DNA of 16,048 bases from Phycisphaerales bacterium. GTDB lineage: Bacteria; Planctomycetota; Phycisphaerae; Sedimentisphaerales; Anaerobacaceae. Location of the stretch: assembly GCA_003533825.1 (NCBI GenBank), contig DQCG01000235.1, positions 1-16,048 on the forward strand, in the 5' to 3' direction. Below the pieces are notes generated by a model. It was not told the DNA's origin. It ran no database searches and saw only the letters and a program-made list of their open reading frames with translations. Positions 7,495 through 14,195 of the stretch are shown in pieces (positions within the stretch are counted from its first letter, which is position 1; each line of letters starts with the position of its first letter). Both the position numbers and the translations under genes were made by a program.

Positions 7495-9189
7495 TCAATT
7501 TCTTTTGAAATGGAACATTACCGCCCGTCTGCCGGGGGAATCGAATTTGAAATTGCCGCGAGCGGATTCGCTCATGGTCTTTTGTTTTTTGCCGATTATG
7601 TCGTAGCGTTTGATTGTCCATGTCCCTCCAGGCAGGTTCGCGACGATATTTTTATGGGGCTTGTTTGTGCCGAGCACGTATTCACGGCCGGCCCGGGCGA
7701 GGCCGCGAAAGGTTGGGCGCAAATTCGAGAAGATACTGAGGTCGGGTGTCATTTTCCAGAACGTGACATTCTTATCGATAGTCTCTCGCAGGTATTTCAG
7801 ATTGTCGGCGGCAGTGTGCTCGACAGGATTGAAGCATCCCTTGAAGTACTGTCCCAGCTTGCTGCCCGGTTTCTCGCCGGTCGTGCCGTAGCCGCCGCCG
7901 AGAAATGCTCCGAGATGGGACTCGATTGTGTCGTTCTCGGTGTGTTTGTCACCTTTTCCTTCGTAGCTTAATTCATCGTTAATCGTCGGCTTGTTACGCG
8001 GGCCTTTGCCGTCCGGATTTCGCCATGTACGTTGAATCGCATCGGCGGCGTCGGGTAGGTTGCGAATTTTCTTCTGGATTATCTGATGGTCGTTCCAGCC
8101 TTCAAGCTCGTCGAACTTGCCCGGCCACAGCGTACGCGGCACCGTATGGACGCTCAGCGGTGTGGGGTAGGGCAGGTATTGCCTGATGATTTGTCCGAAG
8201 CGGGCGATTTGCTTTTCGGAATATTTCGGCTCCTTGATATTGAATTCGTTGCACAGACATATCCAGACGTTTGGATAACTGCCGTAACATGCGGCGATAT
8301 ATTTAAGATAAGGCGTTGGATCGCCGTCGTTATTGCCTGCTCGAAGTACCGAACGTGATTCTTTGGTATCCGGGCCGCACAGAATCAAATCGGCTATCAA
8401 ATCATGTTCCCAGGCGGTTCGCACGGCCAGGTCGGCACGCTGACCAAACCAGCGGGGATTCGGCCGGTGCGAATTATCGCCGGAATCGCTCAAATGCCCG
8501 TCATTATCGAAAAACGGCTTTGCTTGCGGATTGACATAACGGCCGCCGTACAGGCTGAAGCGAAGTTTCTTGAAATATTTCGCATTTCCGGCGATATCTG
8601 CTGTGATATCGTTTCCGCTGGGCTTGTTGCCGCTTTGATAGCCGGAGAGGAATGTATAATGTGTATTGCCGAAGATATATTGGTGCGAGCCGTCAGAGCG
8701 CATATACCACCGGCAGCCCGGGCTGTCGGGATCGATAATCCAGAAACCCGGATGTGGCACGGCCATCCTGGCTGTGTTTTCACGGGCTGGAAGCCCGTGC
8801 CACACAACAGCGGTCACAGATTGGCCCTGCTTTTGGCCGTTTAGCTTTTGTTTATTCGAATATACTTCAACCAGGTTCCATCGCCCGGGTTTTGTCGGGC
8901 AGAAGCGGATTTTGAAAACGCCGCCGGAGGTGCCTCCTTTTCCGTCGCCGTCCCAGAAGCCGTGAATCTTATATTCGGGCGAGCCGTTTTCGTGCCGGAA
9001 TCGAACCCAAAAATCGATATCCCGTGCCGGCACGTCCTTCGGGCTTTGTGCCGGCCCTTCGAAAGTAAGCTCCAGAACAGAATATTGAGCGATTTTCGCA
9101 ATTTCAACTGCCCGGAGCAGAGGGCAAACGAAAATAAAAGGCAAAAACACTGCGAAAATCCACATTTTCCAGTTTATTTGCTGTGTCAT
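7495..9189 (-). CDS. Secreted DUF5060/DUF4038-type glycoside hydrolase
   Basis: 564 residues with ribosome site AAAGGAAAA just beyond 9193 on the minus strand. An N-terminal hydrophobic signal (about 9-26) is followed by a DUF5060-like beta-sandwich (about 28-127; IDFWVRFRHENGSPEYKIHGFWDGDG). A (beta/alpha)8 domain starts near 148 (PGFWIIDPDSPG, RSDGSHQYIFGNTHY), and a small C-terminal beta domain covers about 503-562. By analogy with clan GH-A, Glu315 in WICLCNEF is the likely acid/base and Glu406 in INDELSYEG a candidate nucleophile; this is inference. Related proteins include GH140-like hydrolases of complex plant or algal glycans. It is the first gene of a leftward pair with a sulfatase 15 nt downstream. 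Residues 129-146 (VWHGLPARENTARMAVPH) are encoded by a palindromic repeat-like segment and appear inserted between the beta-sandwich and the barrel. Confidence 0.88.
   Translation of the reverse strand: MTQQINWKMWIFAVFLPFIFVCPLLRAVEIAKIAQYSVLELTFEGPAQSPKDVPARDIDFWVRFRHENGSPEYKIHGFWDGDGKGGTSGGVFKIRFCPTKPGRWNLVEVYSNKQKLNGQKQGQSVTAVVWHGLPARENTARMAVPHPGFWIIDPDSPGCRWYMRSDGSHQYIFGNTHYTFLSGYQSGNKPSGNDITADIAGNAKYFKKLRFSLYGGRYVNPQAKPFFDNDGHLSDSGDNSHRPNPRWFGQRADLAVRTAWEHDLIADLILCGPDTKESRSVLRAGNNDGDPTPYLKYIAACYGSYPNVWICLCNEFNIKEPKYSEKQIARFGQIIRQYLPYPTPLSVHTVPRTLWPGKFDELEGWNDHQIIQKKIRNLPDAADAIQRTWRNPDGKGPRNKPTINDELSYEGKGDKHTENDTIESHLGAFLGGGYGTTGEKPGSKLGQYFKGCFNPVEHTAADNLKYLRETIDKNVTFWKMTPDLSIFSNLRPTFRGLARAGREYVLGTNKPHKNIVANLPGGTWTIKRYDIIGKKQKTMSESARGNFKFDSPGRRAVMFHFKRN
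8753..8804. repeat. Palindromic dispersed-repeat-like element inside the glycoside hydrolase gene
   Basis: The 52-bp segment has perfect 10-bp ends (TGTGGCACGG at 8753-8762, CCGTGCCACA at 8795-8804) and an internal perfect hairpin CACGGGCT-GGA-AGCCCGTG (8781-8799), plus a smaller GCCA/TGGC hairpin at 8762-8771. I recall segments of the form CACGGGCTGGAAGCCCGTG as widely dispersed in planctomycete genomes, but that is memory, not a search. Here it lies in frame in a coding sequence and encodes residues 129-146 at a domain boundary. Confidence 0.65.
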
Positions 9190-9233
9190 TATGGTTTTCC
9201 TTTCATAAGTAAGGATTCTGTAACCAAATAGGC

Positions 9234-9262
9234 AGTATAAAACATGAAACTGCTGCCGTCAC
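9234..9262 (-). promoter_or_regulatory. Possible promoter for the glycoside hydrolase-sulfatase operon
   Basis: Read on the minus strand, GTGACG (9257-9262) and TATACT (9234-9239) are separated by 17 nt. They match the -35 and -10 consensus at four and five of six positions. The distance to the start at 9189 would give a leader of about 38 nt. It is a weak call based on box similarity and position only. Confidence 0.35.
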
Positions 9263-9275
9263 ATGTGCTTTGAAG

Positions 9276-9646
9276 AAATTGGCTTTGATTGGCTTTGTTT
9301 TTTCGTTGTCCGAAACAATCCTAAAATTTCGTATTACCTTTATATGCAGATACATACACCCATTTCTGCCCTTTAAAAATTGGCTTTGTTTTTTCATATC
9401 GTATTATGTAAAATGCTCCGCTATTATTGTCATTCCGCACTCGATGCGGAATCAAAAACCGTCAACAACTCTGGATTCCTGTTTTCACAGGAATGACAAA
9501 GCCATCGTTCGCTTGGATAAAATTGGCTTTATTTGGCTTTGTTTTTTCGCTATTTTCAACTGTTAATATCCCCATAAGTCATTATCATTACTAACTTAGC
9601 GGTAATTACCCTGTTCTGCAAATTGGCTTTGTTTTGCATTTTTCGC
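9276..9646. repeat. Four irregularly spaced copies of an ATTGGCTTTGTTTTTTC motif
   Basis: Copies lie at about 9276-9305, 9376-9397, 9519-9550 and 9620-9646. The core is AAATTGGCTTTGTTTT, usually followed by TTC. The first and third copies are doubled (ATTGGCTTTGATTGGCTTTG and ATTGGCTTTATTTGGCTTTG). Spacing is irregular (roughly 70-120 bp between copies) and the unit is not palindromic, so it is not a CRISPR array. All copies have the same orientation. I recall similar AAAACAAAGCCAATTT strings scattered in Phycisphaerae genomes, unverified here. Confidence 0.7.
9427..9499. repeat. 73-bp inverted-repeat element with two hairpins (MITE-like)
   Basis: The ends TTGTCATTCC (9427-9436) and GGAATGACAA (9490-9499) are perfect 10-bp inverted repeats. 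Each arm also folds alone: ATTCCGCA-CTCGA-TGCGGAAT (9432-9452) and ATTCCTGT-TTTC-ACAGGAAT (9475-9494). This layout resembles the common GTCATTCC...GGAATGAC intergenic repeats seen in many bacteria. No target-site duplication is obvious. It sits between the second and third copies of the ATTGGCTTTG motif. Confidence 0.7.
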
Positions 9647-9967
9647 TCCACGAATCACAAAGACACAGATGAGCACAAGAGCATAAGGAGAAAAATAAGC
9701 TTTCGATTTGTCCTTTCACATCCCGACACCCAAAACTACCAACTAAACATTTTTAGTTTAATATATATTATATCATATTATATGTTGTATATCAAGTAAA
9801 TTCCAAAAAAATCTCCGTTAGATCCATCTCTTATCCTCGCATACAATTATGGATGCCTAATTCTCAAGACTCGAATTCTAAATTTTTTTTATATATAAGT
9901 CTTATCAAATATGCCATACATATTCTATAGTCATGTCTCAACCTTTTGAAATCATTGGAGGTGGTGC

Positions 9968-9996
9968 TTGCAAACGACTCTGGATACAAGTATAAT
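9968..9996 (+). promoter_or_regulatory. Sigma70-type promoter for the Gfo/Idh-AmmeMemoRadiSam cluster
   Basis: TTGCAA (9968-9973), 17 nt of spacer, then a perfect TATAAT (9991-9996). Transcription would begin near 10003, about 41 nt before the ATG at 10044, with GGAGGT at 10033-10038 inside the leader. This is the only good promoter I see for the whole rightward cluster, since the downstream gaps are 21 nt or less. Confidence 0.7.
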
Positions 9997-10043
9997 CCGG
10001 CGTGGTATTGGTCCATTATTAGATTATTTTCTGGAGGTATTTT

Positions 10044-11396
10044 ATGGATCGTCGTGATTTTCTTAAGGCCGGCGTTGCTTCGCTGGCACTTCCGGCTCTC
10101 GGTGCATACACCGCCGGAGCTTCCCGGCAAAAACCAAGACGCGTCGGATTAATCGGCTGCGGCTGGTATGGCAAGGCCGCACACTTCCGTTTGCTTCAGA
10201 TCGAACCGGTTGAAGTCGTTGCGCTGTGCGATGTGGATTCCAGGATGCTGGCCGAGGCCGCTAAGATGGTCGCCGAACGGCAGGTCTCGAAAAAAATACC
10301 TCGCACTTACGGCGACTACCGCGAGATGTTAAAGCGGGAAAAGCTCGATATCGTGCACGTCGCGACGCCCGACCACTGGCATGCCCTGGCGATGATTGCC
10401 GCGGTTAAGGCCGGCGCGGATGTTTACGTCGAGAAACCCATCAGCAAGGACGTCGTCGAGGGCCAGGCAATGCTCACTGCGGCACGAAAATACAAGCGTG
10501 TCGTACAGGTTAATATGCAGCGACGAAGCACGCCGCACTTGGTCGAGGCCCGCGAAAATATAATCAAACCCGGCAAGCTCGGGAAAATCGGCTACGTTGA
10601 GATTTGCTGCTATTATCATATGCGTAACCGCAGCAATCCGCCCGACATCGATCCGCCGGCACACCTTGACTGGGACATGTGGACAGGACCGGCTCCCATG
10701 CTGCCATATAACAAAATCCCCCATCCACGCGGATGGCGGGCCTTCATGGAATACAGCAACGGTATCGTTGGCGATATGTGTGTGCACATGCTGGATATGG
10801 TTCGCTGGATGCTCGATCTGGGCTGGCCGAAGACCATCAGCTCATCGGGCGGCATTCTCGTCGACAAGGACAGCAGGGCCAATATCAGCGACACACAGAT
10901 CGCCACGTTTGATTTCGGCGACATTCCGGTGGTCTGGACGCATCGTACATGGGGCAGTGCGCCGGACCCGGAATATCCCTGGGCCGGTTTCATTTACGGC
11001 GATAAAGGTACGCTCAAGGCAGACGTCCATAAATACGACTTTATTCCCCGCGGCAGGGGCGGCGAAAAGGCTCACGGCGATGCGCTTTATGAGTACGATA
11101 AGTACCCGGAAGACGAGACCGAGAAGGACCTGGAGCGCCATGTTGCTTCGGCGATACGCCGGCACTGGAAGAATTTCTTAGCGGCGGTTGATTCCCGCGG
11201 CAGACCGGTATCCGATATCGAAGAAGGTTATATCACCGCAACATCGTGCATCCTGGCCAATATCTCCTGCAAGCTCGGCAGGTCTTTGGCCTGGGACCCT
11301 GAAAAAGGCAGGGTCGTGGATGATGACGAGGCGAACAGTCTTTTGCGCCGGCCGTATCGCCGGCCGTGGATTCATCCGGATCCGCGAACTGTGTGA
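10044..11396 (+). CDS. Tat-exported Gfo/Idh/MocA family oxidoreductase
   Basis: 450 residues, start supported by GGAGGT at 10033-10038. The N-terminus is a twin-arginine signal (DRRDFLKAG, 2-10, then a hydrophobic alanine-rich stretch). The NAD(P)-binding Rossmann domain begins at VGLIGCGWYG (34-43), with ALCDVD (60-65) after strand 2 and the family signature VEKPIS (129-134). The catalytic domain includes GDMCVHMLDMVRW (243-255), where His248 is the likely active-site histidine. The family oxidises or epimerises sugars and their derivatives, usually with tightly bound NAD(P); exported forms are abundant in planctomycetes and are thought to act on sugars outside the cytoplasm. The radical SAM gene starts about 21 nt downstream with no terminator between them, so co-transcription is likely, though a functional link is not shown. 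Three GCCGGCCG copies cluster at its 3' end (11347, 11359, 11398). Confidence 0.93.
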   Translation: MDRRDFLKAGVASLALPALGAYTAGASRQKPRRVGLIGCGWYGKAAHFRLLQIEPVEVVALCDVDSRMLAEAAKMVAERQVSKKIPRTYGDYREMLKREKLDIVHVATPDHWHALAMIAAVKAGADVYVEKPISKDVVEGQAMLTAARKYKRVVQVNMQRRSTPHLVEARENIIKPGKLGKIGYVEICCYYHMRNRSNPPDIDPPAHLDWDMWTGPAPMLPYNKIPHPRGWRAFMEYSNGIVGDMCVHMLDMVRWMLDLGWPKTISSSGGILVDKDSRANISDTQIATFDFGDIPVVWTHRTWGSAPDPEYPWAGFIYGDKGTLKADVHKYDFIPRGRGGEKAHGDALYEYDKYPEDETEKDLERHVASAIRRHWKNFLAAVDSRGRPVSDIEEGYITATSCILANISCKLGRSLAWDPEKGRVVDDDEANSLLRRPYRRPWIHPDPRTV

Positions 11397-11417
11397 AGCC
11401 GGCCGGATATAAAATAA

Positions 11418-12410
11418 TTGCGAGACATAAGAGTGAAGGTTCAGTGCGAATTATGTCCGAAGTTGTGCCTGATTGAGCCCGGCCAGAGCGGTGAATGCCG
11501 GGTGCGAATCAATATCGACGGTGTGCTGCGAACCGTCGTTTACGGGTATCCCTGCTCAATTCACATCGACCCGATCGAGAAGAAGCCGCTCTTTCATTTT
11601 CTGCCGGGCAGCAGCATTCTTTCGGTAGCGACCGTCGGCTGCAACCTCCACTGCAAAAACTGCCAGAACTGGGAGATTTCGCAGGCCAATCCGGAGGACG
11701 GAAATATCCCGGCGTATAATTGCCCGCCGGAAAGGCTTGTTACCGAGACGAACAAATATCAGTGCCCATCCATCGCCTATACGTACACCGATCCGATCGT
11801 TTATTACGAGTACACGTACGACAGTGCGAAACTGGCCCATGAGGCAGGTATACGCAACGTGCTTGTTACGGCCGGGTACATAAACGAAGAACCGTGGAAG
11901 AAACTGCTCCAGCATGTCGATGCGGCGAATATCGATTTGAAGGCGATTACCGAGGAATTCTACCGGGATGTCTGCTCGGCGACGTTGAAACCGGTACAGA
12001 ACGCTCTGATTTTAGCTAAAGCGAGTGAAATACTTCTTGAAGTGACGAACCTGGTGATTCCGACGCTGAACGACGAGCCGGGGCAGTTGCGCGAGCTTGC
12101 GCGCTGGATTAAAATGAATCTGGGCGCCGATACGCCGCTGCACTTTTCAGGTTTTTATCCCCGCTATCAAATGCGGAATTTGCCGGCGACCTCGCTGAGA
12201 ACGCTGGAGAAAGCCCGCAAGATTGCGATGGGCGAAGGGTTGAATTACGTATATATCGGCAACGTTGCCAGCAAAGAAGGGCAAAACACATATTGCCCGG
12301 GCTGTAAGGGGCTGCTGATCGAACGCAGCGGCTATACGATTCTCAGGAACCGGCTCAGATTCGGCCGCTGTCCCGATTGCAATAAGGAAATATACGGAGT
12401 CTGGAGATGA
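11418..12410 (+). CDS. AmmeMemoRadiSam system radical SAM enzyme
   Basis: About 330 residues. The radical SAM motif is CNLHCKNC (C75, C79, C82), within the family phrase ATVGCNLHCKNCQNWEISQ. The N-terminus has a cysteine-rich segment (C10, C13, C17, C27; CELCPKLC) and the family phrase HIDPIEKKPLFHFLPG (49-64). The C-terminus ends in a zinc-ribbon-like pair CPGC (293-296) and CPDC (318-321). These features identify the radical SAM partner of AMMECR1 and Memo proteins in the conserved AmmeMemoRadiSam system, whose reaction I do not know to be established. The start is uncertain: a stop at 11415 forces it to TTG 11418 or GTG 11433, and neither has a strong ribosome site, so coupling to the upstream gene is possible. 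The stop codon overlaps the next ATG (ATGA at 12407-12410). No export signal, so it should act in the cytoplasm. Confidence 0.92.
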   Translation: MRDIRVKVQCELCPKLCLIEPGQSGECRVRINIDGVLRTVVYGYPCSIHIDPIEKKPLFHFLPGSSILSVATVGCNLHCKNCQNWEISQANPEDGNIPAYNCPPERLVTETNKYQCPSIAYTYTDPIVYYEYTYDSAKLAHEAGIRNVLVTAGYINEEPWKKLLQHVDAANIDLKAITEEFYRDVCSATLKPVQNALILAKASEILLEVTNLVIPTLNDEPGQLRELARWIKMNLGADTPLHFSGFYPRYQMRNLPATSLRTLEKARKIAMGEGLNYVYIGNVASKEGQNTYCPGCKGLLIERSGYTILRNRLRFGRCPDCNKEIYGVWR

Positions 12411-12589
12411 CACGCAGAAAATTTGTTCGAAAACTCATTGGAGCCGGCTCGATGATTGTCGCGGGGGCTTCGCTGTTTGCAAAGAAAGCCTCACCGCGTA
12501 AATTCGTACGGGCGATTCGATTCAAAGGTTATCCCGGCCCCGTCAAACCGATGGAAAATATCCTGAAACAAGGTAAATGGAGCGGTTGA
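12407..12589 (+). CDS. Small Tat-signal protein between AmmeMemoRadiSam genes
   Basis: 60 residues. It overlaps the radical SAM stop codon by 4 nt (ATGA) and ends 1 nt before the Memo-AMMECR1 start, which argues for a real, translationally coupled gene. The N-terminus TRRKFVRKLIGAGSMIVAGASLFA (residues 2-25; motif TRRKFVRK followed by a 15-residue hydrophobic stretch) fits a twin-arginine signal or anchor. The remaining 32-35 residues are basic and end in YPGPVKP (41-47) and a terminal KWSG. No cofactor motif is visible. It resembles the short RR-signal proteins that accompany redox enzymes as exported small subunits or anchors; it could also be a peptide substrate of the adjacent radical SAM enzyme, though nothing in it proves this. 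I do not recognise a named family. Confidence 0.72.
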   Translation: MTRRKFVRKLIGAGSMIVAGASLFAKKASPRKFVRAIRFKGYPGPVKPMENILKQGKWSG

Positions 12590-12590
12590 T

Positions 12591-14195
12591 ATGGACATGC
12601 AGCTAAATAAATTCGGGCGGCGAAAACGTTTATTCCACTTACCGGTACTGTGCGTGTGTGCGTTCGGCCTTCTTCTTGTAAGCGTGTGCAAAAAAGAAAT
12701 CCCCGCTCCATCGAAGGCGGCGGACACGGTTTTATCGGAAAAGCCTGCTGAGCCTGTAAAAGTCGTTCTGCGTTCGTCGCTGGCCGGTACGTGGTATTCC
12801 AGCGATCCTGAAGAACTTAAAAAGCAGTTCACGAGTTTCTTCGAAAAAGCCCAACCTGAAACGATAAGAAATGTAATCGCACTGATCCTGCCTCATGCGG
12901 GGTATCAATGGTCCGGGCAAACGGCGGCTTACGGACTCAAAACGATTTCAAAAAAGTACAAAAGAATTGTAGTTATCGGCCCGAGCCATCGCACCGCCAT
13001 GGAAGAAATCATCAGTGTGCCAAGAGCGACCCATTTTGAAACTCCTTTGGGACAGATACCGCTGGATACTGAATTCATAGACAAGCTTCTAAAGTTCCCG
13101 ATGGTACAAAACGTGCCGCAAGCACATCTATCGGAAAACAGTATTGAAATGGAACTGCCGATATTGCAATACTGTCAGGGAGATTTCAAGCTTGTGCCGA
13201 TTGTCGCCGGACAATGTTCGTTGGAGGCGGTTGAGAAGGTCGGAGCTATTCTAAGAAGCCTGGTGGACGAGGACACCCTCGTTATTGCAAGCTCGGACTT
13301 TGTGCATTATGGGCGTGGACATCGTTACGTTCCCTTCACGGAAAATATCCCCGAGCAAATAAAAAAGGTCGATATGGGAGCTTATCAGCATATTGCCAAT
13401 CTGGATGCGAAAGGCTTTTTGGAATACAAACGAAAGACTGGAGCAACGATTTGCGGATCCGTGCCGATAGCGATTCTGCTTTCTATGATGAGTGAGTCAT
13501 CAAAGGCACACCTAATAAAATATACAATTTCAGGAGAATTGACCGGCGATTTTTCCAATTCCGTCAGTTATATGTCTATCGCTTTTTCGGGAGTGTGGGT
13601 AAAGCATCCTGAAATCATGCCGCAGGCAAACAATTCGGAATTGACAGAGGATGACAAAAAACAACTTTTGCTGCTGGCGCGAAAGACCATGGTATACGCC
13701 CTGCAGAACCGCCGCTTCCCCGAGGCGTCCGATCTTGGAATAACTATCAGCGACGCGATGCGGCCCGCCCGGGCGGCGTTCGTGACATTGAAGAAAAATA
13801 GTATGCTCAGAGGCTGCATAGGTGACATATTCCCGACGAAGCCTTTGTATAAGTCGGTAATAACAAATGCGATTCACGCCTGCGTGAACGACAAGCGCTT
13901 TTCACAGGTATCGCAGGACGAATTAAAGGACATCACAATCGAGATATCCGCGCTGACAGTACCTGCGCCGATTGCGTCGCCGGATGAAATCCGCATAGGC
14001 ATTGACGGCGTCGTGCTAAACAAGGACGGTCATTCGGCCGTCTTTCTGCCGCAGATCGCGCCCGAGCAGGGCTGGAACGTCGAGCAAATGCTCACGCAAT
14101 TATCCATGAAGGCCAGATTGCCCGCCGATGGATGGAAAGAAGGCGCGAGCTTTCTGGTCTTCCAGGCGGAAGTTTTTGGTGAGAACGAGAAATGA
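12591..14195 (+). CDS. Memo-AMMECR1 fusion protein (AmmeMemoRadiSam proteins B and A) with N-terminal export/anchor segment
   Basis: 534 residues, GGAG at 12579-12582. Residues 1-12 are basic, 14-32 hydrophobic, and a cysteine follows at 33 (VSVC), reminiscent of a lipobox but with Val instead of Gly/Ala/Ser at -1; it is an uncleaved anchor, a signal peptide or an unusual lipoprotein. Residues about 60-340 form the Memo domain, related to LigB-type non-heme iron dioxygenases: PHAGY (His102), IGPSH (His133), SSDFVHYG (234-241) and TICGSVPI (Cys288), the likely equivalents of the His/His/Cys site in human MEMO1. The segment usually written EHSxE reads ENSIE here (Asn183). Residues about 351-534 are the AMMECR1 domain with its signature LRGCIG (406-411). 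Both proteins are commonly separate genes. The stop overlaps the next start (ATGA, 14192-14195). Domain calls are firm; the reaction is unknown. Confidence 0.93.
   Translation: MDMQLNKFGRRKRLFHLPVLCVCAFGLLLVSVCKKEIPAPSKAADTVLSEKPAEPVKVVLRSSLAGTWYSSDPEELKKQFTSFFEKAQPETIRNVIALILPHAGYQWSGQTAAYGLKTISKKYKRIVVIGPSHRTAMEEIISVPRATHFETPLGQIPLDTEFIDKLLKFPMVQNVPQAHLSENSIEMELPILQYCQGDFKLVPIVAGQCSLEAVEKVGAILRSLVDEDTLVIASSDFVHYGRGHRYVPFTENIPEQIKKVDMGAYQHIANLDAKGFLEYKRKTGATICGSVPIAILLSMMSESSKAHLIKYTISGELTGDFSNSVSYMSIAFSGVWVKHPEIMPQANNSELTEDDKKQLLLLARKTMVYALQNRRFPEASDLGITISDAMRPARAAFVTLKKNSMLRGCIGDIFPTKPLYKSVITNAIHACVNDKRFSQVSQDELKDITIEISALTVPAPIASPDEIRIGIDGVVLNKDGHSAVFLPQIAPEQGWNVEQMLTQLSMKARLPADGWKEGASFLVFQAEVFGENEK

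Larger units (their letters stand above)
9190..10043. other. AT-rich gene-free region between divergent transcripts
   Basis: This 854-bp stretch separates the leftward glycoside hydrolase operon from the rightward Gfo/Idh and AmmeMemoRadiSam cluster. Frames in it are short and made largely of repeat sequence, and none has both a ribosome site and recognisable protein content. It contains four AAATTGGCTTTGTTTT-type motifs (9276-9646), a 73-bp inverted-repeat element (9427-9499), a 10-bp palindrome GGTAATTACC (9601-9610), a small hairpin AACTAAA/TTTAGTT (9741-9758), a very AT-rich tract around 9760-9800, and a promoter at 9968-9996. I see no tRNA or other structured RNA gene. Confidence 0.75.

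Noticed and set aside
9203..9566. Short frames on both strands within the repeat region (64 codons minus, 98 codons plus)
   Set aside because: Their sequence is made largely of the ATTGGCTTTG motif and the inverted-repeat element, with no ribosome site or protein family signal.
9276..9646. CRISPR array
   Set aside because: The repeated unit is short, non-palindromic, sometimes doubled, and spaced at irregular intervals of 70-120 bp. No cas gene is present.
9864..10152. Short frames around the Gfo/Idh start (88 codons minus, 68 codons plus)
   Set aside because: They overlap the promoter and the well-supported Tat start of the Gfo/Idh gene and have no recognisable content.
11347..11405. Three GCCGGCCG copies as a terminator or recombination site
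   Set aside because: Two copies simply encode a repeated Arg-Arg-Pro stretch at the protein C-terminus, there is no T tract, and the motif is short in a GC-rich context.
12407..12589. The small RR-signal frame as a chance ORF
   Set aside because: Exact ATGA overlap upstream, a 1-nt gap downstream and a coherent twin-arginine-like signal make chance unlikely, so it is kept as a gene, though with reduced confidence.
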